Position numbers and translations under genes: made by a program
DNA from: a virus
Virus record (IMG/VR): IMGVR_UViG_3300020121_000439
Coordinates: 1 to 64,000 of that record
Strand: one strand, 5' to 3'
Length of the DNA stretch: 64,000 nt
Shown here: positions 1-7,122 of the stretch, piece after piece
Layout of the letters: every line of letters begins with the position of its first letter
Numbering within the stretch: the stretch's first letter is position 1
The notes under the pieces: generated by a model
The model's input: only the letters and a program-made list of their open reading frames with translations
Told to the model about the DNA's origin: nothing
Databases searched by the model: none

Positions 1-60
1 AAATCCTAACACCGTTTCGTTATGACGCAACGGAATTATTTTTTCGTTAAATATCTGGCC

Positions 61-243
61 TCAATCGGACCGCGAAACAAGAAAGCGAGATACTGGTATT
101 CGGTATCGGCCCGGCCAACCCGCCGCGCACGTCCGCCCACTACCTCCCACAACGCCCCACGCGGGTTTGCTCTTGTCCTTGCGCGGATCGCGGCTGAAAT
201 CCGCGCCATAGCTGCGCACGTAGCGGTAACCTTCGTAGCTCAT
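61..243 (-). CDS. Small protein of unknown function
   Basis: This 60-residue protein starts on an ATG that overlaps the stop of the preceding minus-strand gene in an ATGA arrangement, so it is probably translated by coupling. It is rich in Arg, Tyr and Gly and shows no membrane segment or metal-binding cluster. I recognise no family. It is the last gene of the leftward early operon that lies inside the window; anything beyond position 60 cannot be judged. Confidence 0.6.
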   Translation of the reverse strand: MSYEGYRYVRSYGADFSRDPRKDKSKPAWGVVGGSGRTCAAGWPGRYRIPVSRFLVSRSD

Positions 244-1379
244 TTCGCTCCTTCCGCTTCGGCGCGTATCGCCGCGATTTGCGAAATTAGTTGCTTCCGG
301 GTGTGCAAGTCACGTAACCACGTTTTGTAGTGCTCCGCTCCCCAGGTCGGCTCATGCTCGTAATATTTCTTTCCCCAAGGCTTTTCCGCTAGCCCACAGA
401 ACTCCCACAGCTTATTCATGTAGTCGAATAAATTTTCCACGCCTGCGCGCTCGCGCTGCTTCGTTGTGATCTCGCCCCATTTCTTTATGGCGATTGGCAA
501 GGCTTTCACCTCATAGACAGGCTCCGGCCTTGTGCCTGGAACAGCGTGAAACCTCTCTTCCCAATTTGTCATAACGACATGCAATGCTGTGAGCTTCGCT
601 ACTTCTGTGTATATCTTTGTGGAATTTAAATCCTTCGTTCCCCGCCGTGCCAGAGCCATGACTGCCCGTCGTGCGTCTTTCTGCAACGTCCACGCTTGCC
701 ATTGACGCCGCAAGTAATCGTTCGGGGTGGGACGGTCGCACATCTCTACCGCTGGATTGCCGGGTCGCCACTCGTGGGGCATTTCCTTCTGTAGCTTGGC
801 AATCGCCTTCTGATACTTGTCCAGTTTGGGCCGCGTGGCCGTCTCGACATGCGAGCACGTCTTGCGCCGGTAGAAATCGTGACAATCGCAAACTCCCCAC
901 TTCCGCATGTTCGCCCGATGCCAGGATTCCAAGTCCTTATGGAACACTCCCGCGCCGGTCTTCCACGGTTGGTGGGTGAATAGCCGCACGGATTTAACGT
1001 GTTCCCCGACCGCGTAGACGCGAATCGCCAAGGGTGATCTATACTTAACGGGATCGCCTAGGTTCCACGTCAAGTTTTCCATCTCATAAACACGTTTACT
1101 GCTATTCCATACGGTCTGACCACCATCGCTCTGCCATGGCCGGAATGTGCCGGTAATCATCCCGTCCTTCGCGCTCACCAGCTCCGCCTCAATCACCCGC
1201 AACCCCTGAAGCGATTTCTTCAGCACCTCGCGCCGGAGCATCACTGTCCCCTTCGCGGTAGCGATGCCTACAAATGGACTGGTGCCCCTCGCCTTGCGGG
1301 CCGCGTCTACTCTTGCCCCCAGGTCAATCTCTCTGCTCATAGGAATTACTGTAACGCTTTCAATCATCTGTGGAATCAT
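240..1379 (-). CDS. SWIM-type zinc-finger protein
   Basis: The 379-residue protein carries a CxCx8CxH pattern (C164, C166, C175, H177; sequence CDCHDFYRRKTCSH), the signature of SWIM zinc fingers, which bind DNA or protein in transposases, SWI/SNF-like and recombination factors. The N-terminal 150 residues look like a beta-rich domain and the C-terminal 200 are helical and charged. No transposase DDE motif is visible, so the role is open. Its ATG overlaps the stop of the upstream gene (ATGA), so it belongs to the leftward operon. The SWIM call rests on motif spacing only. Confidence 0.75.
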   Translation of the reverse strand: MIPQMIESVTVIPMSREIDLGARVDAARKARGTSPFVGIATAKGTVMLRREVLKKSLQGLRVIEAELVSAKDGMITGTFRPWQSDGGQTVWNSSKRVYEMENLTWNLGDPVKYRSPLAIRVYAVGEHVKSVRLFTHQPWKTGAGVFHKDLESWHRANMRKWGVCDCHDFYRRKTCSHVETATRPKLDKYQKAIAKLQKEMPHEWRPGNPAVEMCDRPTPNDYLRRQWQAWTLQKDARRAVMALARRGTKDLNSTKIYTEVAKLTALHVVMTNWEERFHAVPGTRPEPVYEVKALPIAIKKWGEITTKQRERAGVENLFDYMNKLWEFCGLAEKPWGKKYYEHEPTWGAEHYKTWLRDLHTRKQLISQIAAIRAEAEGAK

Positions 1380-1651
1380 GACGGCACCACGATTCCCTCG
1401 CCGCCGGGGACGCGGATGGTGATTGCCGTGCCTTCAAACACTGGCATGCATCCCGCCTGGATATGAGGGACCACGCTTCGTATCTCCTCGCACACCCGCC
1501 CGATTTTATTGGCAATCCGCAATCGCTTGTCCTGGTACAGTGTGAGCTTGTGAGGCTCGCATTGCTCCCATTGCAGCACCTTACGATAGGTCGCGCCGTA
1601 TCGTAACAACGCCTCACACTGGCGCACGGTCGCGGAGGTGGAACGCGCCAT
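1376..1651 (-). CDS. Hypothetical protein (91 aa)
   Basis: The reading frame continues upstream into the preceding gene, so I place the start at the ATG giving MARSTSATVRQ, 25 bases after that gene's stop. No good SD precedes it and a GTG nine bases upstream is an alternative. The protein is basic in its N-terminal half and ends in a Gly/Val-rich strand. It overlaps the downstream SWIM gene by ATGA. No family is recognised. Confidence 0.5.
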   Translation of the reverse strand: MARSTSATVRQCEALLRYGATYRKVLQWEQCEPHKLTLYQDKRLRIANKIGRVCEEIRSVVPHIQAGCMPVFEGTAITIRVPGGEGIVVPS

Positions 1652-1676
1652 TGCATGCACAAATATGAGCTTGTCT

Positions 1677-2003
1677 CTAGTCGTGGTCACTGGCCACCTT
1701 CGAGTTAACCATGTGACTGCGCTCGCCCTCACGTTCCACATGATCGGCGTCCAAGATGCAACGGTCGCCGCTTGGGAACACATAATCACAAAGCGGCACC
1801 GTCTTGAGTTTGAATCCGTCAATCGTGTGTTCTACATGGTCCGCGCAGTAGTACGCCTTGAAAGGTTCCCCGTCCAAGTCCGCGAATCCGCCGGAGTTTG
1901 GCCGTGAGAATGGAATGTCAGGATTGCCACCGAAGCATTTACGCTTATGGCAGACAATACACTCCGCTGTGAATGGTGCGCCGGTTACAGGTTGCAGGTT
2001 CAT
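1677..2003 (-). CDS. Putative zinc-binding protein (108 aa)
   Basis: The 108-residue protein has an N-terminal CIVCHKRKC cluster followed by CADHVEH and, near the C-terminus, a Cys/His pair (CILDADHVE), a pattern typical of small HNH-like or zinc-ribbon phage proteins. The catalytic arrangement of an HNH nuclease is not complete, so I call only metal binding. Its ATG overlaps the stop of the upstream gene (ATGA), placing it in the leftward operon. Confidence 0.65.
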   Translation of the reverse strand: MNLQPVTGAPFTAECIVCHKRKCFGGNPDIPFSRPNSGGFADLDGEPFKAYYCADHVEHTIDGFKLKTVPLCDYVFPSGDRCILDADHVEREGERSHMVNSKVASDHD

Positions 2004-2338
2004 AAATCTCCCTTCCGCGTCACGTCAATCACGCTATATGTCCCGCCCAGTGTCTCGCGGATGTACTGCGTGCCATAATGCGGCATGAAGTAATGGCCGG
2101 CTTTGTGCTCTGGCGGGTGTTCCTTCCGGGCGATCCCGCAATCATGCCGCGAGCACACGTCAGGAATATGATCGTTCTCGCGCAACCAGTCCAGCGCGGT
2201 TTGTAGATAGCCGTCACCATAACCATACTGGTACGGCAAATGTGCGAGCTGCTGTCCGTCTTTCCAGATGCGGACGGAATGATACGTGTTCCCCGGTCCG
2301 CGCTGGAACCATCTGCGGCCTTCGATGTGTAGGTTCAT
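2000..2338 (-). CDS. Hypothetical protein (112 aa)
   Basis: The start at MNLHIEGRRW is chosen because its ATG overlaps the stop of the upstream gene in an ATGA junction; an in-frame ATG three codons earlier would lie inside that gene. The protein is rich in aromatic residues and His, with CSRHDCG in the middle that could bind a metal. No family is recognised. It is translationally coupled to both neighbours. Confidence 0.65.
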   Translation of the reverse strand: MNLHIEGRRWFQRGPGNTYHSVRIWKDGQQLAHLPYQYGYGDGYLQTALDWLRENDHIPDVCSRHDCGIARKEHPPEHKAGHYFMPHYGTQYIRETLGGTYSVIDVTRKGDL

Positions 2339-2709
2339 ATCCCCCACCCCGCTTCAGCTCCGCCCATCGTGTTATAAATTCCGCTGGGGAAATGTAAGTG
2401 GGTGACATAGCCGCGAGGGTCGCCGGAGAAACTAGCCGTCACGTTGTACGCGGCTACGATCTGCGTTACTCGCTTGCGAATCGAATCCACGGATTTATTC
2501 TGCTTCTCCGTGAGTTCGATATTGCAATCCTGGGTCGCATAGTTCGATAGGCTGGATGCGTATTTGATGAGCAGGAATGCATCGTTCGCTATCTGTTGTG
2601 TGGTCATTGCGGGTTTGGCAATGCTGCGATGCCGGTTCGCGTTTCTCTCGGCCAATACCGCCAACTCTGCCGTTAATCTAGCTAAATCCATTACTCGTTC
2701 GCGTGTCAT
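2335..2709 (-). CDS. Hypothetical helical protein (124 aa)
   Basis: The start MTRERVMDLARL follows a strong GGAGG about nine bases upstream; longer in-frame extensions lack one. The N-terminal two thirds is predicted to be helical and charged. A short hairpin-forming repeat, CGGGTGTCCCCCG, sits just upstream of the SD, as it does before the next gene upstream. Function is unknown. Confidence 0.65.
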   Translation of the reverse strand: MTRERVMDLARLTAELAVLAERNANRHRSIAKPAMTTQQIANDAFLLIKYASSLSNYATQDCNIELTEKQNKSVDSIRKRVTQIVAAYNVTASFSGDPRGYVTHLHFPSGIYNTMGGAEAGWGI

Positions 2710-2791
2710 ATTCTCTATCCTCCGTTTTCCGGGTGTCCCCCGTTCGTGGCACGATTGCGGCCGTGCGGCCCGGTTCGCGCTGGATTGCGCG

Positions 2792-2965
2792 CTATAGTTC
2801 CTTTCCTGACTCATCAAACTTCAGGCCCAAGTCCTCCAAGGCAAACCGCGCGGTATCTCGAATGTTATTGAGCAATCCTTCCAAGCGCTGTCGGGATTCG
2901 CTGCCGCTCCATTGCGCGTCCTGGTAAATGCTACGCAGATTGTCGATTATTTTTTGACGTGGCAT
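2792..2965 (-). CDS. Small acidic helical protein (57 aa)
   Basis: A 57-codon frame starting MPRQKIIDNL follows a perfect GGAGG seven bases upstream and ends in GKEL. It is helical, with alternating Leu/Ile and charged residues, and looks like a small regulator or adaptor. The leader carries the same 13-base element (CGGGTGTCCCCCG) at almost the same distance from the start as in the 2335-2709 gene. No family is recognised. Confidence 0.65.
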   Translation of the reverse strand: MPRQKIIDNLRSIYQDAQWSGSESRQRLEGLLNNIRDTARFALEDLGLKFDESGKEL

Positions 2966-3028
2966 AAAATCCTCCGTTCGAATCGTGCGGGTGTCCCCCG
3001 TGGTCCCTGTGCGCGGGATTGCGCCGTC

Positions 3029-3256
3029 CTACGCCCTGCCGATTGACTTGCGTAGTTCCAAGTCAGCGGCCAACCTGCCCGCTCTGCGTTCCTTAGCGGT
3101 TGGCCAGTACCAGTCGGAATGCCAGCACGGCACCGCATCCCGGAACGGATCAAGCCGCATAATGGCGACATTCATAGTTGCTTCACTACCGAATGGTACA
3201 GATATACCGCGTTCCATTGGCTCGGTAGCAAAATCATAAGCGTCTAAATTTCTCAT
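3029..3256 (-). CDS. Hypothetical protein (75 aa)
   Basis: The frame begins MRNLDAYDFA behind a GGGGAGG SD about nine bases upstream. It contains a Trp/His/Cys-rich patch (PCWHSDWYW) and ends in a basic helix. Two other frames overlap it but lack SD sites. Function is unknown; it belongs to the leftward early operon. Confidence 0.6.
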   Translation of the reverse strand: MRNLDAYDFATEPMERGISVPFGSEATMNVAIMRLDPFRDAVPCWHSDWYWPTAKERRAGRLAADLELRKSIGRA

Positions 3257-3313
3257 CTGTGATTAGCCTCCCCACAGGACGCGCTGGCCCGCGGCGGTGC
3301 GCCCTAGCGATGG

Positions 3314-3619
3314 CTAAGCCTTCACGCCCGCGAATACCGGCCGGAACTGATGCGAAAACGGAGCATCCTCTAGGTTCTCAGCCCAGAGTGAATGCGTGAT
3401 ATCGCCCGCTTGATTGCAATACACGCTGGCTACTTTGAATCCCGCGTGAGCTAAGCCCCTAGCGAAACTCTCGCACGTCCTGAAATCCGCTTGCAGTATC
3501 CTCTTGGCATTACGCCCGGTAGTGTTGAGGTTGAAGCAATCCACCTCGAACACGTTAGCGATGCCCGCTTGGTATACGAGCACAGCGCGTCTCTCCATAC
3601 CGCCGTGTTTCGTCCTCAT
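3314..3619 (-). CDS. Hypothetical protein (101 aa)
   Basis: I place the start at MRTKHGGMERR; MERRAVLVYQ seven codons later is also possible. It overlaps the 3' end of the upstream gene by about 65 bases in another frame. The sequence (FARGLAHAGFKVASVY) suggests an alpha/beta fold, but no family is recognised. The overlap suggests translational coupling. Confidence 0.55.
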   Translation of the reverse strand: MRTKHGGMERRAVLVYQAGIANVFEVDCFNLNTTGRNAKRILQADFRTCESFARGLAHAGFKVASVYCNQAGDITHSLWAENLEDAPFSHQFRPVFAGVKA

Positions 3620-3785
3620 GCATCTCGCCTTGCAGCTTGAGCAGCTCCCGAGATGCGACTGTGAAATTGGACTCTTCCAGCGCGTCCGAATCCCGTGACC
3701 GTCCAAATCCCGCGCTGTACCATCCTTCCCAGGTTGCTCCAGCGTAATCGCTGGGATGTTTCCACTCTCTGACTTCGTGCGACAT
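3555..3785 (-). CDS. Hypothetical protein (76 aa)
   Basis: The start MSHEVREWKHPSDY follows a GGAGG about eight bases upstream, which decides it over two earlier in-frame ATGs. The first 50 residues are Trp/Tyr/Gly-rich and the rest is charged helix. The low-complexity tail overlaps the next gene. No function is recognised. Confidence 0.6.
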   Translation of the reverse strand: MSHEVREWKHPSDYAGATWEGWYSAGFGRSRDSDALEESNFTVASRELLKLQGEMHEDETRRYGETRCARIPSGHR

Positions 3786-3862
3786 GATGTGACCTCCGTT
3801 TAAAGTCTGTCCGACTGTGCTTAGGCGTTCCATTGGACTGTGACGCGTGGTCACAGCCTTAG

Positions 3863-4018
3863 TTACTCTGCAAGCAACGTGCTCATTTGCCTTTCAAGAT
3901 GCTGGCCAGCGTGATTCAAGATGTTCCAAACGGGCTGTACGTCAAGTACTTTCAAACGAGCTGCTTTGATGGTCTTGAGTGCATCCGATAGCGATTCAAG
4001 CTGTTGTAGTGTGCTCAT
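3863..4018 (-). CDS. Small helical protein, first gene of leftward operon (51 aa)
   Basis: A 51-codon frame starting MSTLQQLESLSDAL is preceded by AGGAGG six bases upstream. It is a single amphipathic, possibly coiled-coil helix. It is the first gene after the leftward promoter at 4067-4095, so it should be made early; small promoter-proximal phage proteins are often takeover or antidefence factors, but nothing in the sequence proves that here. Confidence 0.65.
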   Translation of the reverse strand: MSTLQQLESLSDALKTIKAARLKVLDVQPVWNILNHAGQHLERQMSTLLAE

Positions 4019-4066
4019 AACATCCTCCTATTAGTAGCGTGTCCACTGCACTTACCTTACTCTCTC

Positions 4067-4095
4067 AGCATAAATCACGCGGAACTAGGTGTAAA
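4067..4095 (-). promoter_or_regulatory. Sigma70-like leftward early promoter
   Basis: Reading leftward, TTTACA (4090-4095) is separated by exactly 17 bases from TATGCT (4067-4072). The predicted start near 4060 gives a roughly 40-base leader before the first gene of the minus-strand operon. An 11-base sequence, ATCACGCGGAA, lies in the spacer and recurs at 4144-4154, which suggests repressor control. Confidence 0.65.
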
Positions 4096-4154
4096 GGCGT
4101 ATTTTACGTTTGTTGACGCCGTTCGCTTAATAATCTGCGGAAGATCACGCGGAA
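4074..4154. repeat. Paired 11-bp direct repeat over the early promoter
   Basis: ATCACGCGGAA occurs at 4074-4084, between the -10 and -35 boxes of the leftward promoter, and again at 4144-4154. The position of the first copy is typical of a repressor operator. The binding protein is not identified. Confidence 0.5.
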
Positions 4155-4691
4155 ACTGAAGATTGTGAAGTGGTCGCGGGACCGTGCGGGATGGTTAAGG
4201 CGAGCTGCGCCGGGACCGTTGCGACACAATGTCGGACGCCACCGCACGACCTCACCAGAGCATTAGACTCCCGCGATCACTACGCCGTTCGCGGGTTTTC
4301 GCGGTCGGCCGCGCCTGGCGCACACTGGCGTGCACGGAGGGGAGGTCCGAGACGCCCGGGGGCGGTTTTGAGAGAGGTAACATCCATAATGCGGTAACTT
4401 TACAGTTTTTCGAAAACGGAAGGTCGTAAACACGCGACTCTACGCCAATTCACGGTCGGATTCTAAAGCCGAGGCGAAAACCGCTTCAGAATCTAAGGTT
4501 AGGAAATGGGGAAGTCGTTGAAAATCACGGATCGTTTCCCGCGAGAAGCGTCGGAGGCGAAGGTTCACTTCCGCGAGAACGAACGGACGCGTCTGGGGTC
4601 AAATACGGCCTGGCGCGGGGGCATTTAAACGCAAGGTCGGGTCGAGAACGGGCGTTCTGGGTTCTCGAATCACGAATGGACACTTTTCGGG
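4096..4691. other. Divergent control region without recognisable genes
   Basis: About 600 bases separate the leftward early operon from the rightward genes. Short frames exist but none has an SD site or convincing protein composition. The region contains several GC-rich palindromic stretches and one of the two operator-like repeats. I read it as a regulatory region; an origin or antisense RNA cannot be excluded. Confidence 0.5.
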
Positions 4692-4720
4692 TTGACGCCC
4701 GCGCTCGGGAGTGTTAGAGT
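4692..4720 (+). promoter_or_regulatory. Rightward promoter giving a leaderless transcript
   Basis: TTGACG (4692-4697) is followed after 17 bases by TAGAGT (4715-4720). The expected start, six to seven bases downstream, coincides with the ATG at 4727, which has no SD, so the first rightward gene is probably translated from a leaderless message. Confidence 0.6.
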
Positions 4721-4726
4721 AGCGAG

Positions 4727-5227
4727 ATGAGAAACGCACTCAACACTTCAACGGATTTCACCTCGCACCATATCGAAGGGATCGCTCGGGAGGGTAATGT
4801 GCCGTTCAGCGTCCCGCTCATCACGCCGATTGACGAAGGGTTCTGGCAAGGTGGGTGTATCGACGGTGTGTCGCTCGTTGGGAAATTCAAACACGTCATT
4901 AGTTTGTATCCGTGGGAGCGGTACGAGCCGGGGTGTGAGCTGGACACCGCGCTCACGATTCGGTTGTATGATTCTGGCACGGTGCCGGACCCCGCGCAAC
5001 TCTACTCTGTCGCGACGTTGGTGAACGTCTGCCGCAAGCTCGGCCCGACGCTCGTGCATTGCCAGGCGGGGTTGAATCGTTCGGGGTTGGTGGCGGGTCT
5101 CGCGCTGGTGCTCGGTGGAATGGAACCGGACGCGGCGATTCAAAAGTTGCGGGAGTCACGGTCCCCGGCGGTGTTGTGTAACAAGGCGTTTGAGAAGTGG
5201 TTAAGGGAGCAGGGGGTGTCGAAATGA
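4727..5227 (+). CDS. Dual-specificity/tyrosine phosphatase-like protein
   Basis: The 166-residue protein has the cysteine-phosphatase loop HCQAGLNRSG (H111, C112, R118, S119), that is HCx5RS, and an upstream Asp (D82) that could be the general acid. It would hydrolyse phosphotyrosine or phosphoserine/threonine, or a phosphorylated small molecule or RNA 5' end, since this fold also includes such enzymes. It is the first gene behind the rightward promoter, starts without an SD at the predicted transcription start, and overlaps the next gene by ATGA. A role in countering host kinases is inference. Confidence 0.85.
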   Translation: MRNALNTSTDFTSHHIEGIAREGNVPFSVPLITPIDEGFWQGGCIDGVSLVGKFKHVISLYPWERYEPGCELDTALTIRLYDSGTVPDPAQLYSVATLVNVCRKLGPTLVHCQAGLNRSGLVAGLALVLGGMEPDAAIQKLRESRSPAVLCNKAFEKWLREQGVSK

Positions 5228-5505
5228 GCGAACGACTTTTCCAAAAACTCCCGCCGGTCGATCCCAAGCTTGAGCGGTTGCTCGACCAAGCCCGTGCTCT
5301 CCCGCCCATGACGCCCGAGGAACGCGAGGCGCAGCGGCGGTCGTTCGCGTACGGCAACTGCGCGATCGAAAATCTCGCGGTGACGAGGGAGGTGGTGGAC
5401 AGAGCGGCGGACGAACTCTCCCATCGCGAACTGCCGTCTCATCACCTTGGACACCACATCGGCGCGGTCCATCCCGACATCCTGAAATACGAGAGGCCGA
5501 AATGA
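5224..5505 (+). CDS. Hypothetical protein (93 aa)
   Basis: The start MSERLFQKLPP is fixed by an ATGA overlap with the phosphatase gene. The protein is helical and acidic, with a His-rich segment near the C-terminus (SHRELPSHHLGHH) that could bind a metal. It overlaps the next gene by four bases. No family is recognised; coupling suggests a shared early function with the phosphatase. Confidence 0.65.
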   Translation: MSERLFQKLPPVDPKLERLLDQARALPPMTPEEREAQRRSFAYGNCAIENLAVTREVVDRAADELSHRELPSHHLGHHIGAVHPDILKYERPK

Positions 5506-6014
5506 AGGTGATAATTCTCTGTGGCGGGCGGACGTTTTCGCGCTACTCACTCATCTACGCCGCGCTCGAAGCCGAGCGCCCGAATATCAAGTTCGTGGTG
5601 CAGGGTGGGCAGTCCGGCGCAGACTCGCACGGGAAGAACGCCGCGGTCATACTCAAGCTGCCGCACCTTCAGGTTGACGCGGAGTGGACGAGGTTCGGGC
5701 GGAGCGCAGGAATGCTGCGAAATGAAAAGATGCTCGAAGCTGCGACGAAGCTCGTGGGCGAGGGCGATTATGTTGAGGTGTGGGCGTTCCGAGATGATCT
5801 GTGGGCGCCGGACCCGAACACGGGTGGGAATGGCACGTTGGATATGTGCGCCAGGGCGCTCTCGATTGGTGTTCCCGCGCGGTGGTATTCGCGGTCGTTG
5901 GGATTCAAGCCGTTGATTTGGGCGGACGATCGCGTCGTGGTGAATGGCGGGGAGACGTTCGCGCACGATATCGAAGCTTGTGCAACCGCCGCTGCTAAAC
6001 TAATTGCAGGATGA
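5502..6014 (+). CDS. SLOG-family protein (DUF2493/YspA-like)
   Basis: The 170-residue protein begins with a Rossmann strand and nucleotide-binding turn (VIILCGGRTF), followed by VVQGGQSGAD and a DAEWTRFGRSAGMLRN segment. These are the conserved blocks of the DUF2493/YspA branch of the SLOG superfamily, whose members bind nucleotides or nucleotide-derived ligands. Related proteins are common in phages, with no settled function; nucleotide-sugar or ADP-ribose derivatives are suggested ligands for the wider family. It is coupled by ATGA overlaps to both neighbours. Confidence 0.8.
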   Translation: MKVIILCGGRTFSRYSLIYAALEAERPNIKFVVQGGQSGADSHGKNAAVILKLPHLQVDAEWTRFGRSAGMLRNEKMLEAATKLVGEGDYVEVWAFRDDLWAPDPNTGGNGTLDMCARALSIGVPARWYSRSLGFKPLIWADDRVVVNGGETFAHDIEACATAAAKLIAG

Positions 6015-6535
6015 ACCGCGCTACCGCCACGAAACTCTTCCCTGAACCCGTCAAGAAAGCTCTCTGCCATCCCTCGCGCCCCGAGAAGGCGAAGGGGATG
6101 TGCTCGCCGTGTTATAGGGCGGACTTGAAGGCGAAGGCCGAAGCGGCGGCACTGGAGCGGTCAAAAGCGACCGAGGGCGATAAGAATGAGACGGCGATTC
6201 TACGCGATCTCGAAAAGGATCCGGAAGCGAAGAAACGGTTCTACGAAATTATGTGGGCGTGGTTAGATGCGGCGGCGAACGTGCCGGAGTGTTGGAAAAC
6301 GGAGAATGGTAAAAGAGTCCGGGATTACGCGACCGAAGCGAAGTTGAGCGAGATCGCCCAGCGGAAAGGTGATAAAGCGGCGACGGTGCTCGGGCGCGCT
6401 TACGTCGTGGAGAAGAGAGAAGAGATTAAACCCGAGCCCCTCCCACTCGGACCCGAGATCGACGCGAGCGGGTGGGAGCCGGACGAGATGGGTGCGAACG
6501 AAACCGACGAAGGAGCCGAACGTGAACAAGAATAG
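6011..6535 (+). CDS. Putative terminase small subunit (zinc-knuckle type)
   Basis: The 174-residue protein has an N-terminal knuckle (LCHPSRPEKAKGMCSPCY), then a charged helical region and an acidic tail. Proteins with a Cys-rich N-terminus followed by helices commonly sit upstream of the large terminase and recognise phage DNA for packaging. Here one gene of unknown function and a fibre-like gene separate it from TerL, so the call is tentative; a transcription factor is the main alternative. It overlaps the SLOG gene by ATGA. Confidence 0.5.
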   Translation: MNRATATKLFPEPVKKALCHPSRPEKAKGMCSPCYRADLKAKAEAAALERSKATEGDKNETAILRDLEKDPEAKKRFYEIMWAWLDAAANVPECWKTENGKRVRDYATEAKLSEIAQRKGDKAATVLGRAYVVEKREEIKPEPLPLGPEIDASGWEPDEMGANETDEGAEREQE

Positions 6536-6965
6536 TTTTCCCAGAGGCGGTTCAGCGCAGAGCGGAGGCCCAGCACCAGGCGGCAATGATATGAGTGCGA
6601 CTCTCGCTCCCGCACCACCGCCGTTGCCCGCGAACGCCGGCCCCGGCACGGTACCGATACAGAATTCGACACCCACGATGAACGCCGCGCCTCCCACGTC
6701 GGGACTTGCGGACATGCGTAACGCCGGGCCGGGGCCGCTACCGTCCACGTACGGCTCTTCGCCTCAGGATATTGTGAATGCCGCGTACGGCTCCAAGCTC
6801 CCGAGCGACACGGCGGCGGGCGGTAACGCGTATGGAGATTTGATCGCGGCGAGCGGTGCGCCCGCTGTCGTCCCACAGACGGGCTCGGGAGCGCAGGCTC
6901 CCGCTCTTGCGCCTCCGCTAACGCCGCGGCCGAGCGGGATTGACAGAATACCGAACATGGTTTAG
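6522..6965 (+). CDS. Pro/Gly/Ala-rich low-complexity protein (147 aa)
   Basis: A GTG start (VNKNSFPRGG) lies nine bases behind AAGGAG, inside the end of the previous gene. The sequence is almost entirely Pro, Gly, Ala, Ser and Asn and is probably disordered, like the flexible segments of virion or scaffold proteins. A terminator-like hairpin follows at 6984-7019. No family is recognised. Confidence 0.6.
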   Translation: MNKNSFPRGGSAQSGGPAPGGNDMSATLAPAPPPLPANAGPGTVPIQNSTPTMNAAPPTSGLADMRNAGPGPLPSTYGSSPQDIVNAAYGSKLPSDTAAGGNAYGDLIAASGAPAVVPQTGSGAQAPALAPPLTPRPSGIDRIPNMV

Positions 6966-6983
6966 AATCACGCTTAATGCACG

Positions 6984-7019
6984 AAAGCGGTTCGGGATTG
7001 CAGACTCGGGCCGCTTTTT
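6984..7019 (+). terminator. Rho-independent terminator-like hairpin
   Basis: AAAGCGG (6984-6990) can pair with CCGCTTT (7011-7017) and the stem runs into TTTTT. The loop is long (20 bases), so it may be a weak terminator. It separates the 4727-6965 gene group from the fibre-like gene that follows. Confidence 0.5.
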
Positions 7020-7056
7020 CGCGTTCGGGCTGCCCGCTACACTCTCCTCTCTCCTG

Positions 7057-7063
7057 TAAACTA
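7057..7063 (+). promoter_or_regulatory. TAAACTA late-promoter box
   Basis: A -10-like TAAACTA lies between the terminator at 6984-7019 and the signal-peptide-bearing gene at 7123. No -35 match is visible 16-18 bases upstream. Confidence 0.5.
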
Positions 7064-7122
7064 TTATCTGAGTGCTCCACCGGGCGACGGCCCGTATCTT
7101 CGAATTCGAGGTTCGCAGCAAA

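Noticed and set aside
4170-4429. Short overlapping plus-strand frames in the divergent control region
   Set aside because: No SD, no recognisable composition and overlap with regulatory repeats.
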